From SIG565 sp045650565 (GTDB lineage: Bacteria > Bacillota > Clostridia > Oscillospirales > Acutalibacteraceae): a stretch of 43,203 nt of DNA. Made by a program: the position numbers and the translations under genes. The notes under the pieces are model-generated. The model had not been told where the DNA came from, made no database searches, and saw nothing but the letters and a program-made list of their open reading frames with translations. Where the stretch lies: the NCBI GenBank assembly GCA_045650565.1, contig JAZRRG010000028.1, positions 1 to 43,203 of the forward strand, in the 5' to 3' direction. The stretch's first letter is position 1. Each line of letters begins with the position of its first letter. Below are positions 24,281 to 33,232 of the stretch, piece by piece.

Positions 24281-25309
24281 TTATAAAACATCGGCGATAT
24301 CAAAGATAAGCCGTTCGGTTTTTTCCCAACCTAAACACGGGTCGGTAATTGATTGACCGTAGGTTTTTCCTCCCACCGACTGACAACCATCGACCAAATA
24401 ACTTTCAATCATAAAACCTTTAATTAGTTTTTTAACTTCAGGAGAATATCTACAGCTATGTAATACTTCCTTACAAATTCTCACCTGTTCTAAATACTGT
24501 TTACCCGAATTTGCGTGATTTGTATCAATAATTATTGCGGGATTAGCAAGATGCGCTTCTGAATACAGGTGTGATAGCCGCATAATATCTTCGAAATGAT
24601 AATTTGGGAAGGATTCACCGCTTTCGTTAACATACCCTCTCAAGATTGCGTGAGCAAGTGGATTTCCATGCGACTTAACCTCCCATCCACGATAAATAAA
24701 TGTATGAGAGCTTTGTGCGGCTGTAATAGAATTTAACATAATGGAGTAATCGCCACAGGTTGGATTTTTCATACCAACAGGTATGTCAAGTCCACTTGCA
24801 GTCAGGCGATGCTTTTGATTTTCAACAGAACGTGCGCCAACCGCAACATACGATAACAAATCTGACAAATAACGATAATTTTCAGGATACAGCATTTCAT
24901 CAGCACAAAAGAATTCAGTGTTTATTATCGCATCCATATGTAATTTACGAATCGCAACAATTCCTGCTAACATATCGGGTGTTTCGTTGGCAATGGGTTG
25001 ATGCAACATACCCTTATAACCTTTACCTGTAGTGCGGGGTTTATTTGTGTATAAGCGAGGTATAATAATTATCTTATCCTTAACCTTTTCCTGAACCTCT
25101 CGCAATTTTGTGACATAATCTAAAACTGCATCTTCCCTATCAGCCGAGCACGGACCAATAATAAGCAAAATACGGTCATCCTTACCTTTGAAAACATCGG
25201 CAATTTCTTTGTCTCTATTTTCTTTGATTTTCTCATATTTTTTTGGAAGCGGATATTGCTCCTTAATATCAACCGGTACCGGCAGCTTCCTTAAAAATAC
25301 CATATTCAT
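24281..25309 (-). CDS. DAHP synthase (3-deoxy-7-phosphoheptulonate synthase), class I AroG type
   Basis: 342 aa. Condenses erythrose 4-phosphate and PEP, the first step of the shikimate pathway. Motifs: IGPCSAD (metal Cys), PRLYTNKPRTTGKGYKG, VGARSVENQ, NPTCGDY, IDTNHANSGKQY and GQSITDPCLGW. These mark the E. coli AroFGH (I-alpha) type, not the AroA(I-beta) type of Bacillus, which is often fused to chorismate mutase. Ribosome site AAGGAGA, about 7 nt before the ATG. It is encoded near the end of the operon instead of at the head. Confidence 0.94.
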   Translation of the reverse strand: MNMVFLRKLPVPVDIKEQYPLPKKYEKIKENRDKEIADVFKGKDDRILLIIGPCSADREDAVLDYVTKLREVQEKVKDKIIIIPRLYTNKPRTTGKGYKGMLHQPIANETPDMLAGIVAIRKLHMDAIINTEFFCADEMLYPENYRYLSDLLSYVAVGARSVENQKHRLTASGLDIPVGMKNPTCGDYSIMLNSITAAQSSHTFIYRGWEVKSHGNPLAHAILRGYVNESGESFPNYHFEDIMRLSHLYSEAHLANPAIIIDTNHANSGKQYLEQVRICKEVLHSCRYSPEVKKLIKGFMIESYLVDGCQSVGGKTYGQSITDPCLGWEKTERLIFDIADVL

Positions 25310-25321
25310 TTTAATTTCTCC

Positions 25322-26176
25322 TTATTTATTAAAGAGTTTTCTACGCTCGGTAGAAACCCTCATCATTTCCATAATTGCCTGTTTATCATCGTTTTCAATA
25401 TATTTGGTTAGCTTATCAAAATCCTTGCGAAAAAGCTTCATCATATCAAGCAGCGGTTCCTTATTCATTAGAAATAGCTCTGACCACATATATTCGTTAA
25501 TTTGTGCAATTCTTGTTAAATCACGGAAAGAGTCTCCTGTATAATTTTGCATATTTTCGCTTTGGTTACAGGTCATAAGACATACCGCAATACAGTGTGT
25601 TAGCTGTGAGAGAAACGCTATCATTTCATCGTGTTTTTGGGGAGATAATTCAGAAATTGTAGCAAATCCCAAAATTTTGCCGAGCTCTTTACATAACTCT
25701 ATTGCTTTAGCTGAGTTGTTTTCGGTCGGTACAACTATATAGTTGGCTTTCTCAAAAATCTTTTCATCACTGTTTTCAACGCCGTAAACCTCACGACCTG
25801 CCATTGGGTGCGCCGCAATAAATTCTATATCATCTCGTATTATTGCATTTATCTCGGAAATCACCGAGGTCTTAACTCCCGTAACATCGGTTATAACGGT
25901 GCCCGATTTGAATAAATGCTGGTACTTGTTTAACCATTCGGTAAAAACATGTGGATAGAGTGCGAAAATTATAACATCAGCATTTTTTATTAAATCTTCT
26001 TCAATAACAGTTGTTCCGTAACTGATAATTTTGTTTTTAATGGCAAAATCTATAGAACTTTGTTCTTTTGTAATAGCATTAACCGTATATCCCTGTTTTG
26101 TGAGGGCTCTCGCATAACTACCACCCATAAGACCTAATCCAATTATTAAAAACCTTGTATTTTTATTTATTATCAT
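25322..26176 (-). CDS. tyrA: Prephenate dehydrogenase
   Basis: 284 aa. NAD(P)-dependent oxidation of prephenate to 4-hydroxyphenylpyruvate, towards tyrosine. Rossmann motif GLGLMGGSYA at residues 13-22, then VTGVKTSV and AAHPMAGRE, then an all-helical C-terminal half with QLTHCIAVCLM. No ACT domain is attached, in contrast to the longer Bacillus TyrA. The start overlaps the end of aroA by 14 bases. Confidence 0.93.
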   Translation of the reverse strand: MIINKNTRFLIIGLGLMGGSYARALTKQGYTVNAITKEQSSIDFAIKNKIISYGTTVIEEDLIKNADVIIFALYPHVFTEWLNKYQHLFKSGTVITDVTGVKTSVISEINAIIRDDIEFIAAHPMAGREVYGVENSDEKIFEKANYIVVPTENNSAKAIELCKELGKILGFATISELSPQKHDEMIAFLSQLTHCIAVCLMTCNQSENMQNYTGDSFRDLTRIAQINEYMWSELFLMNKEPLLDMMKLFRKDFDKLTKYIENDDKQAIMEMMRVSTERRKLFNK

Positions 26177-27380
26177 CTAAATCTACCTTGATTCCCAGTA
26201 ATTTTATTTTATCAAAAAAGTCAGGAAAGCTCTTTTTCACTGCTTCGATACCTTCAATTTGGCCTGAAAACACTGATGATATAACCGCAAGTGACATAAC
26301 GATACGGTGGTCGTTGTGTCCGTTTAAAACCTCAGTTGGAATGTGCAAATTAGTATTATTAACTATTATTTTATTATCAAAAACCTCAATATCGGCGCCA
26401 AACTTTGCAAGTTCCTTTGCAATAACCACGCCTCGATTGCTCTCCTTCATTTCAAGGCGCTTTGTACCGATAAATTCAGCTCCGTTTTTAAGTGAAGCCA
26501 CAGTAATTAAAATCGGTGCCAAATCGGGACAATCGGCAATATCAATTATCGGTTTTGAGCTTTCTAACAAATAAAACAGCTTATTATATACTTTATCGCC
26601 TTGTAAGCTTTCCAAATTTAAACCCAAAACATTTACGTTACCGCCAACACGGTTAAATGCCTCAAAAAATGCGGCATTGGAATAATCGCCCTCAACTGTA
26701 ACTAATGCATTAGAATATTTTTGTTTGCCTTTAATAAACAGTGTATAATCATCCTGCCACACCACCTCAACACCAAATGTTTTAAGGGCTGAAAGCGTCA
26801 TATCAATATATGAACGGCTCTCAACCGGTGGTGTGATTTTAATAACACTGTCACATTCCAGCAAAGGTAACGCAAAAAGTAAGCCACTTATAAACTGACT
26901 GCTAATATTCCCTTCAACAGAAAATATATCGGCTTTTATTGTGCCGTTTATCTTTAATTTTCCGTTAGATAGGTCAAAGACAATTCCCTGCCCATCACAA
27001 ATTTTTCTATAAACATCAAGCGGACGGCGGAACAAATACTCACTACCGATTAGTGTGCATTTTTTACCGCCAAGCAGCAAAATCGGTATGAAAAAGCGAA
27101 GTGTACTTCCGCTTTCTCTACAGTTTAGAACTATATTATCGTTAAATTCAGTTGGTGAAATACCCTTTAATACAACGGTATTTCCGTTAATATCAATATT
27201 AACCCCTATCGCCTTTAAGCAGTCAATCGTAGCCAATATATCCTCAGAGAAAGCAACATTTTTTACCGTAGTAGTTTGTTGGGATAACCCAGCACAAATG
27301 AGTAATCTATGCGCCATACTTTTAGATGGCGGAGCAATGGCGGTGCCAACTGCAATGCTTTTTTTAATGTTCGCTAACAT
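26163..27380 (-). CDS. aroA: EPSP synthase (3-phosphoshikimate 1-carboxyvinyltransferase)
   Basis: 405 aa, slightly short for the family. Transfers enolpyruvyl from PEP to shikimate 3-phosphate. Substrate loop PPSKSMAHR (K20, S21, R25), NCRESGSTLRF, the EGDYSNAAF segment, and DHRIVMSLAV near the C-terminus. The second half of the usual LGNAGTA glyphosate-site loop reads RESGSTLRF, as in class II-like enzymes. The ATG overlaps the aroE-aroK stop by one base (TAATG read on the - strand). Confidence 0.94.
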   Translation of the reverse strand: MLANIKKSIAVGTAIAPPSKSMAHRLLICAGLSQQTTTVKNVAFSEDILATIDCLKAIGVNIDINGNTVVLKGISPTEFNDNIVLNCRESGSTLRFFIPILLLGGKKCTLIGSEYLFRRPLDVYRKICDGQGIVFDLSNGKLKINGTIKADIFSVEGNISSQFISGLLFALPLLECDSVIKITPPVESRSYIDMTLSALKTFGVEVVWQDDYTLFIKGKQKYSNALVTVEGDYSNAAFFEAFNRVGGNVNVLGLNLESLQGDKVYNKLFYLLESSKPIIDIADCPDLAPILITVASLKNGAEFIGTKRLEMKESNRGVVIAKELAKFGADIEVFDNKIIVNNTNLHIPTEVLNGHNDHRIVMSLAVISSVFSGQIEGIEAVKKSFPDFFDKIKLLGIKVDLDDNK

Positions 27381-28627
27381 TAAATATCAAGTCCTTTAAA
27401 AATTCTTATAATTTCATCTGCAGTATCGTTTGGACCGATTACCTTTACCGCAAAATCGTTAGATGCATTATATAAATCTATGCGTTCGTTATAACGCTTT
27501 ATAATGCTTTCCTTATCGTTTGCAAGTGGGCGGTCAGGTGTTGGTAAAAGCTCGTTTAAGGGACGGTCTAGGAAAAACACTACCCCATTATGCTTTAGGT
27601 GGTTAATATTTGTTTGGTTCAAAACCATTCCGCCACCCGTAGCAATAATTAAGCCGTTTTCAAGGGAAACCTCCCTTGCAACCTCACTCTCAATTCTTCT
27701 AAACTCCGCCTCTCCGTAACTTGTAAAAATTTCAGGTATTTGTTTGCCCGTGGATTTAACAATCAGCTCATCGGTATCAACAAACCTACGATTAAGCTTT
27801 TGAGCCAACACCTTACCAATTGTTGTTTTACCACTTCCCGGCATACCGATTAGAACAATATTACGCTTATTTGCTACAATTTCTTTGAAAATTTCATCTA
27901 TAATGGTGCTTGAGAGCTCTTGCCCCGTAAAGTGTCCTGCCGCAAGTACCGCCTGTGCTACAAGCATATAAAGGCCGTTAATCGCCGGTATATTTCTTTT
28001 AGCGGCGGCGAGTGCCAAATCGGTGCGAAGTGGATTATACACCACATCTACAACTAACTCAAGGCAATTAAAGTCCGAAATATCAAGGGCCATACCCGTA
28101 ACATTCGGATACATACCTACAGGTGTTGCGTTAACTATAACATTTGCATCATTATGTAAGGTTTTAGCATCCTGATAAGAAATCTTTTCACACTGCGGGT
28201 TTAAGCTAACAACATAAACCTCCTTGGCATTTAAATGCTTTAGCACTGCCTTGGTTGTGTTACTTGTGCCTCCATCTCCTAAAATTAAGACCTTTTTACC
28301 CGTAAGGTTATCAATTTTCTTTTTAAAGAGTGCTAACAAACCTCCAAAATCGGTGTTATAACCATATAGCTTTCCATTTTTATTAACGATGGTATTTACG
28401 GCATTTATTTCTTTAGCGGCATCATCAATATAGTCCAAAAACGGAATCACGGTTTGTTTATAAGGGATAGTTACATTAACCCCTTTATACGCCTTGTTTT
28501 TAATAAAATCTTCAACATTTTCTTTTGGTAATTCTACCAATTCGTACTGTATATCCTTAATTATTTTAGGATAAATTTCAGCCGAAAAGCTGTGTCCTAA
28601 CTTTTCACCTATCAAACCGTATTCCAT
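27380..28627 (-). CDS. Shikimate dehydrogenase - shikimate kinase fusion
   Basis: 415 aa from the ATG at 28627 (preceded by GGTGGAG), nine codons inside the longest frame. Residues 1 to about 255 are AroE: GEKLGHSFS, NVTIPYKQ, NTIVNKNGKLYGYNTDFGG, the nucleotide loop GDGGTSNTT and ATPVGMYP. Residues from about 256 are AroK: Walker A GMPGSGKTT, DTDELI, FR.IES, ATGGGMV and DRPL. The fusion supplies the reduction of dehydroshikimate and the phosphorylation of shikimate in one chain. No stop or frameshift lies between, so it is a true fusion. Confidence 0.93.
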   Translation of the reverse strand: MEYGLIGEKLGHSFSAEIYPKIIKDIQYELVELPKENVEDFIKNKAYKGVNVTIPYKQTVIPFLDYIDDAAKEINAVNTIVNKNGKLYGYNTDFGGLLALFKKKIDNLTGKKVLILGDGGTSNTTKAVLKHLNAKEVYVVSLNPQCEKISYQDAKTLHNDANVIVNATPVGMYPNVTGMALDISDFNCLELVVDVVYNPLRTDLALAAAKRNIPAINGLYMLVAQAVLAAGHFTGQELSSTIIDEIFKEIVANKRNIVLIGMPGSGKTTIGKVLAQKLNRRFVDTDELIVKSTGKQIPEIFTSYGEAEFRRIESEVAREVSLENGLIIATGGGMVLNQTNINHLKHNGVVFFLDRPLNELLPTPDRPLANDKESIIKRYNERIDLYNASNDFAVKVIGPNDTADEIIRIFKGLDI

Positions 28628-28640
28628 ATTTTTTCTCCAC

Positions 28641-29633
28641 CTAAATAAGTTCAATAACCGTTTCGGGTTTTACCTTTTTAATAAGGAACTCGCCCACTTT
28701 TTCCACAAAAACACAAGAAATAAATTCTGATTCCGCTTTTTTATCGTGTATTAAAATATTCAATGCATCCGCCTGATTTAAAGAAGCGGTTGTGGGTAAA
28801 TTTAATCGTTCCATAACCTTTAGTAATCTTGCCTTTACTTCATCCGAACACATATACTGCATTCCCATGGCTACACACTCTCCGTGATATAGAGTGCCGA
28901 AATTCAGTGACTCAAAGACATGTCCTAATGTGTGACCGAAATTCAGTATTTTTCTGATTCCCGTCTCCTTTTCATCCTGCTCTACAACATTCTTTTTTAC
29001 TAACAATGACTTTTCAATAATTTTATCAATGTTATCAAGATAATCATCTTTTTCGAAAATTTGAAAGAGAGGTGCATCTGAAGTCAAACCCATTTTCACA
29101 GCTTCCGACAAGCCGTTAGAGACCTGTCGGGAAGGCAGTGTCTTTAGAACATTCGGGTCAATTAGAACTGCTTTTGGTTGATAAAATGCACCGATAATAT
29201 TTTTTATCCCATTAAAATTTATTGCAACCTTGCCACCGATTGATGAATCAACCTGTGATAACACGGTTGTAGGAATATTATAAAAATCAATGCCACGCAT
29301 AAAGGTTGCGGCTGCAAAACCCGCAAGGTCACCAACCACACCACCACCAACTGCAACAACACAGTCCTTACGAGTAAAGTTATTTTCAAGCATAACGCTA
29401 TAAAGCGAGTTTAAGGTTTCGGCAGATTTTGAATTTTCCCCTTGATTTACCACAACCGTTACGGGTGCCTTGCACTGCTTGGAAACTGTATTGGCATACT
29501 CTACGGGAACGCCATTATCGGTAACGATTAGCACCCGCCTATCAAGATTCAAAATACTATCCGCCGATTTTAAAATCCCACGTTGTAGATGAATATCATA
29601 TCCACGTTCTTTTAAGTTAAGATGAATAACCAT
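28641..29633 (-). CDS. aroB: 3-Dehydroquinate synthase
   Basis: 330 aa. Converts DAHP to 3-dehydroquinate with NAD+ and a divalent metal. NAD loop VAVGGGVVGDLAGF, then the IPTTVLSQVDSSIGGK block, FYQPKAV, GLSEAVKMG, and the metal-binding HTLGHVFE and HGECVAMGM. All motifs are intact. It begins 1 nt after the pheA stop and ends 13 nt before the aroE-aroK start. Confidence 0.95.
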   Translation of the reverse strand: MVIHLNLKERGYDIHLQRGILKSADSILNLDRRVLIVTDNGVPVEYANTVSKQCKAPVTVVVNQGENSKSAETLNSLYSVMLENNFTRKDCVVAVGGGVVGDLAGFAAATFMRGIDFYNIPTTVLSQVDSSIGGKVAINFNGIKNIIGAFYQPKAVLIDPNVLKTLPSRQVSNGLSEAVKMGLTSDAPLFQIFEKDDYLDNIDKIIEKSLLVKKNVVEQDEKETGIRKILNFGHTLGHVFESLNFGTLYHGECVAMGMQYMCSDEVKARLLKVMERLNLPTTASLNQADALNILIHDKKAESEFISCVFVEKVGEFLIKKVKPETVIELI

Positions 29634-29634
29634 T

Positions 29635-30735
29635 TTATTCTCCTAAACTGATATGGTTGTAATATGTTCCAACAACCTTTAATTTATCGCAATATTTATG
29701 GAGCTCACCAAGCATTGCCTCACCCTCGGCAGTATGAAGATTGCCCTCTAACTCAACATAAAAATAATATTGCCACAAAAGCTCTTTCATAGAACGGCTG
29801 CGGAGGTTGAGCATATTAAACCCGTGTTCGCCGATTACATTGATGGCTTTTGCTAAAAAGCCCGCTTCGTTGCGAACGGTAAACATAAGTATCGAATTAT
29901 TATCGGGCTTGTTAACCGTTTTTAAGTGTTCGGAACGAGAGACAACGGCAAAGCGTGTCGTATTTTGGTGGCTTTCGTTAATGTTAGAATCGAGTATTTT
30001 CAAGCCATATAATTCTGCCGTTTCGTTACTTGCAATTGCGGCAACGGATTTATCTATGTTTTTTGCAACATTTTGTGCCGCAATAGCGGTGTTGTCACAC
30101 ATTGCTACCTCAAAGCCGTGCTTTTTAATATATGTATCACACTGCTCAAGGGCTTGTATGTGGCTTATTACCTTTCGTATATCGGTGATTTCAGCGCTTT
30201 GTACACCAACAAGATTTTGAGAAACCGATAATTCATAAACACCGTTTATGTATAATGGTCCTCCAAAAATTAAATCAATCACCGTACCTACTTCACCTGC
30301 GCTGCTATTCTCAATTGGTAAAACAGCGCAATCACACTTGCCATCAACTACGGCATTATAAGCGCTTTTAAAGTTTGGAAAAGCAACCCTTGAGCCACCC
30401 GTAAAAATTTTACCAGCGGCAATATGCGCAAAGGCACCCTCAACACCGCTATATGCAATTTTCATACCGTCAATTAAACGGTGCTGATAGTTGCGGGATA
30501 TTTTCATAACATCCTGTAAAAAATTAACATAATACTCAGCATATTTTTGCTCTTTAAGTAACTTTGAATTTTTAATAATTATTGCTTCTTCTCTTGCTGA
30601 ATCTAAAATAGGCAACCCGTTTTCACGCTTGTATTCAGCCACCAGCTCGGTAGCTTTCATTCGTTTGCAAAAAAGCTCCGCCATTTTTTCATCAACGCTA
30701 TTTATGATGCTACGGGCATCATCAAGCTTATTCAT
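29635..30735 (-). CDS. pheA: Bifunctional chorismate mutase / prephenate dehydratase
   Basis: 366 aa. Chorismate mutase (AroQ fold) at about 1-85 (LDDARSIINSVDEKMAELF), prephenate dehydratase at about 90-270 (AYSGVEGAFAH, PIENSSAGEVG, TRFAVVSR), and an ACT regulatory domain at about 280-360 (NEAGFLAKAINVIGEHGFN) that usually senses phenylalanine. It makes phenylpyruvate from chorismate and also supplies prephenate for TyrA. Its start overlaps the aminotransferase stop by one base. Confidence 0.95.
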   Translation of the reverse strand: MNKLDDARSIINSVDEKMAELFCKRMKATELVAEYKRENGLPILDSAREEAIIIKNSKLLKEQKYAEYYVNFLQDVMKISRNYQHRLIDGMKIAYSGVEGAFAHIAAGKIFTGGSRVAFPNFKSAYNAVVDGKCDCAVLPIENSSAGEVGTVIDLIFGGPLYINGVYELSVSQNLVGVQSAEITDIRKVISHIQALEQCDTYIKKHGFEVAMCDNTAIAAQNVAKNIDKSVAAIASNETAELYGLKILDSNINESHQNTTRFAVVSRSEHLKTVNKPDNNSILMFTVRNEAGFLAKAINVIGEHGFNMLNLRSRSMKELLWQYYFYVELEGNLHTAEGEAMLGELHKYCDKLKVVGTYYNHISLGE

Positions 30736-31931
30736 TAGAATTCCCCATTTCTATAGTCATCTGCCAATTTTTTAAATGCCGGCAATGACTTAATGATTTG
30801 CTCGGTTGATACGCAGTAGGAAATACGCACATAGCCGGGATATCCAAAGCTATCACCGGGCACCAACAAAAGCTCGTATTTTTTAGCATTCTCACAAAAG
30901 CGGTTTGCATCATTCTCTAGCGCCTTTATAAACAGATAAAATGCTCCATCGGGACTGGGTAAGGTATATCCGTATTCGGACAGGGCTTCACAGAGCAAAT
31001 CCCGATTTTTTTTATAGATGCTAATGTCGGCAGTTTTACCCATACAAACGGGTATTAGCTTTTGAAACAAGCTGGAAGCACAAACATAGCCGAGCGCTCT
31101 GCCCGCACCGGCAACCGCCTCAAAAATTAGCTGCGGATTTACCGATTTATCAGAAATTAAAATATAACCGATACGCTCACCCGGAATTGATAACGATTTA
31201 CTAAAGGAATAACAAACTATTGTGTTATCGTAATATTTTGGCACGAACGGAACAGTTATGTTATCGTACACAAGTTCTCTATACGGCTCATCTGAAATCA
31301 AGAATATAGGATGACCAAATTTCTTCTCTGCCTCACTTAAAACACTGCAAAGCTCGGTTATGGTATCCTCGCCGAACACAACGCCCGAAGGATTACATGG
31401 CGAATTGATAATAACTGCCTTTGTGTTTTTATTTATTGCGCACTTAAGGGCGGCAAAATCAATTTGGAAATCTTGTTCACGGCATTTAACCATTTTTACG
31501 GTAGCACCCGCATTTTCAATAAAAACACGGTATTCAGGGAAAAACGGTGCAAAAACTATAAACTCATCATTTTCTTCCGCCAATGCCTTAAATGTTATGC
31601 TAAGCGCTGCGGCGGCACCAGAGGTTATATAGATATTGTTTGCAGAAAATGCTGTATTGTAATCTTTGTTTAAATTTTCGGCAATCGCCTTACGAACATT
31701 CGGGTCTCCCGGTGCGGATGAATAGCTATGTAATTTTACCGAATCTTCATTTTTTAGCAAATCTATCAAAGTACTGTTCACAATATCGGGTGCGGGAACG
31801 CTCGGGTTACCAAGACTGTAATCAAAGACATTTTCACGGCCGATTTCAGCGGCACGTTTATTTCCATATTCAAACATTTCACGAATTACAGACCTAACCT
31901 GTCCTAATTGTGTCATTTTTTCTGATAACAT
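30735..31931 (-). CDS. Class I/II PLP aminotransferase, probably aromatic
   Basis: 398 aa from the ATG at 31931, set by GGAGG 6 nt upstream; the longer frame would begin inside the promoter. Fold I aminotransferase: SLGNPSVPAPD, NSPCNPSGVVF, SDEPYRELVY, PLP-binding Lys in SFSKSLSIPGERIGY, and a C-terminal RISYCVS Arg motif. As the first gene of an operon for phenylalanine and tyrosine synthesis it likely does the last transamination, but substrate cannot be told from sequence; aspartate or alanine transfer is possible. Confidence 0.85.
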   Translation of the reverse strand: MLSEKMTQLGQVRSVIREMFEYGNKRAAEIGRENVFDYSLGNPSVPAPDIVNSTLIDLLKNEDSVKLHSYSSAPGDPNVRKAIAENLNKDYNTAFSANNIYITSGAAAALSITFKALAEENDEFIVFAPFFPEYRVFIENAGATVKMVKCREQDFQIDFAALKCAINKNTKAVIINSPCNPSGVVFGEDTITELCSVLSEAEKKFGHPIFLISDEPYRELVYDNITVPFVPKYYDNTIVCYSFSKSLSIPGERIGYILISDKSVNPQLIFEAVAGAGRALGYVCASSLFQKLIPVCMGKTADISIYKKNRDLLCEALSEYGYTLPSPDGAFYLFIKALENDANRFCENAKKYELLLVPGDSFGYPGYVRISYCVSTEQIIKSLPAFKKLADDYRNGEF

Positions 31932-31962
31932 ATTTTGCCTCCGCATAATTAAATAATATAGT

Positions 31963-31991
31963 ATTATACTACACAAAATTTTTAGTGTCAA
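31963..31991 (-). promoter_or_regulatory. Consensus sigma-A promoter of the aromatic operon
   Basis: On the - strand, TTGACA (31986-31991), 17-nt spacer, TATAAT (31963-31968). The start near 31956 leaves about 25 nt before the ATG, so there is no room for a T-box or attenuator. Confidence 0.88.
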
Positions 31992-32005
31992 CAATACCAA
32001 AATAA

Positions 32006-32043
32006 AAAAGATTGCGACAAGTGAAAACTTACCGCAATCTTTT
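32006..32043 (-). terminator. Terminator of the sugar-isomerase gene
   Basis: AAAAGATTGCG (32006-32016) and its complement CGCAATCTTTT (32033-32043). On the - strand the hairpin is followed by a T-rich tract. Confidence 0.8.
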
Positions 32044-32060
32044 GTTGTGATTTCTAAAAA

Positions 32061-32906
32061 TTAATCTTCTAAAACCCCAAGACTCTTTATGTAGTCCGCA
32101 GACCTTGCAAGACCTTCAAATACAGGCACCGGTGTTTCATATTCGGCAGTTACGTAACCATCGTAACCTAATGAACGAATCTTTTGAACACATTCACCAA
32201 CCTGTATGCTTCCCTCACCTAAAGGAACCTGTCTATAACGCTTTCCATCAGCTGCTTTTATATAACCATCCTCAATTTCTAACAAATCCTTGGCGTGTAA
32301 ATGAATTATGTAAGGCATAAGTATATCCGCCGCCTCAAACGGATTAATGCCTCTGGGTACAAAATTACCTATGTCAAAAAGGAAACCGTAGTTTGGATGA
32401 TTTACCGCCTCAAACAATGTGCGAAGGCGTTCGGGGTCTTGCCAAAGAGCTCCATGATTTTCACAGCAAAACTTAATTCCCTTCGTTTGCGCATACTCTG
32501 CTAAACGACGAGCCAAAGCAGCAACACGAGGTATAACATCACGCCAATCGGGGTCCTCGCCTAAATCTTCAGGCCATTTATAACCGATATCATAACGAAC
32601 CAGAGGTGCGCCAAGCTCGGCAGCAATATCAATATGATGAGCAACTGCTTCATAAATCTCATCGGAATTTGGTTCCATCATATTTCCACCATTGATATAA
32701 CCGATAATTTCGATGTTACAACGCTCTGCTTCCTCTCGGAGCAGCTTTGCATATTCAAAATCGGTCATATCTTGAGGTGGAGTAAGGGTTAAAATTTCAA
32801 TACCCTTAAAGCCCATTGATGCAGCAAGTTCGATTGTAGAGAACTGTGTAATTAAGCCCTTTTGGCTAAGCTGATAATAACAGTATGACGAAGCTGATAA
32901 TTTCAT
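32061..32906 (-). CDS. Sugar phosphate isomerase/epimerase-like TIM-barrel protein
   Basis: 281 aa of the AP-endonuclease-2/xylose-isomerase-like barrel family: MGFKGIEILT, CENHGALW (metal Glu), FLFDIGNF, HLHAKD, GEGSIQ and VTAEYE provide the usual metal-binding acids and histidines. It should bind a divalent metal and isomerise or epimerise a sugar or inositol derivative. The substrate is unknown. It is a single-gene unit with its own promoter and terminator, so context gives no clue. Ribosome site GGGGTG, 6 nt before the ATG. Confidence 0.85.
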   Translation of the reverse strand: MKLSASSYCYYQLSQKGLITQFSTIELAASMGFKGIEILTLTPPQDMTDFEYAKLLREEAERCNIEIIGYINGGNMMEPNSDEIYEAVAHHIDIAAELGAPLVRYDIGYKWPEDLGEDPDWRDVIPRVAALARRLAEYAQTKGIKFCCENHGALWQDPERLRTLFEAVNHPNYGFLFDIGNFVPRGINPFEAADILMPYIIHLHAKDLLEIEDGYIKAADGKRYRQVPLGEGSIQVGECVQKIRSLGYDGYVTAEYETPVPVFEGLARSADYIKSLGVLED

Positions 32907-32969
32907 TTAAAACACCCCATAGAATATTTGATTTAAGAATTATTTATAAAATACTCTTTGTCCATTTGT

Positions 32970-32998
32970 ATTATAAACATAAATCAAGAAAATTGCAA
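32970..32998 (-). promoter_or_regulatory. Sigma-A promoter of the isomerase gene
   Basis: On the - strand, TTGCAA (32993-32998), 17-nt spacer, TATAAT (32970-32975), start near 32963. Confidence 0.65.
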
Positions 32999-33072
32999 TA
33001 AAAAGAAATCAATTTTTAAATATTTGCTGATAATATTCTCTATATTTCCATTTTAGTTTATTGAAGCAAACC

Positions 33073-33087
33073 GTAGGTTCGATTCCC
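33073..33087 (+). repeat. Isolated tRNA T-arm-like fragment
   Basis: GTAGGTTCGATTCCC on the + strand matches a tRNA T-arm, but no tRNA body flanks it. Its 12-base core (33076-33087) is the exact reverse complement of 33154-33165 in the tRNA-Gly T-arm. Confidence 0.6.
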
Positions 33088-33104
33088 AAATAAATTTTAA
33101 ATAG

Positions 33105-33139
33105 AAAAAAAGAGACCTCATATAAAGCATGAAGTCTCT
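33105..33139 (-). terminator. Terminator of the tRNA-Gly gene
   Basis: On the - strand, AGAGACTTCAT pairs with ATGAGGTCTCT (11 pairs, one G-U) around a 7-nt loop and is followed by at least six T. It begins 1 nt after the tRNA CCA end. Confidence 0.88.
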
Positions 33140-33140
33140 C

Positions 33141-33215
33141 TGGAGCGGGTGATGGGAATCGAACCCACACGACCAGCTTGGAAGGCTGGGATTCTAGCCA
33201 TTGAACTACACCCGC
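33141..33215 (-). tRNA. tRNA-Gly (anticodon TCC)
   Basis: Full cloverleaf on the - strand: acceptor GCGGGTG/CACCCGC, D-stem GTTC/GAAT (last pair G-T), anticodon stem CCAGC/GCTGG with loop CTTCCAA, 4-nt variable loop, T-arm GTGGG-TTCGATT-CCCAT, discriminator T and encoded CCA. The anticodon TCC reads GGA and GGG-type glycine codons. It has its own promoter and terminator, between the clp and isomerase genes. Confidence 0.97.
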
Positions 33216-33232
33216 ATTAATCGGCAAAAAGT

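Noticed and set aside
31932..31956. T-box or attenuator for the aromatic operon
   Set aside because: The leader from the consensus promoter to the start codon is only about 25 nt.
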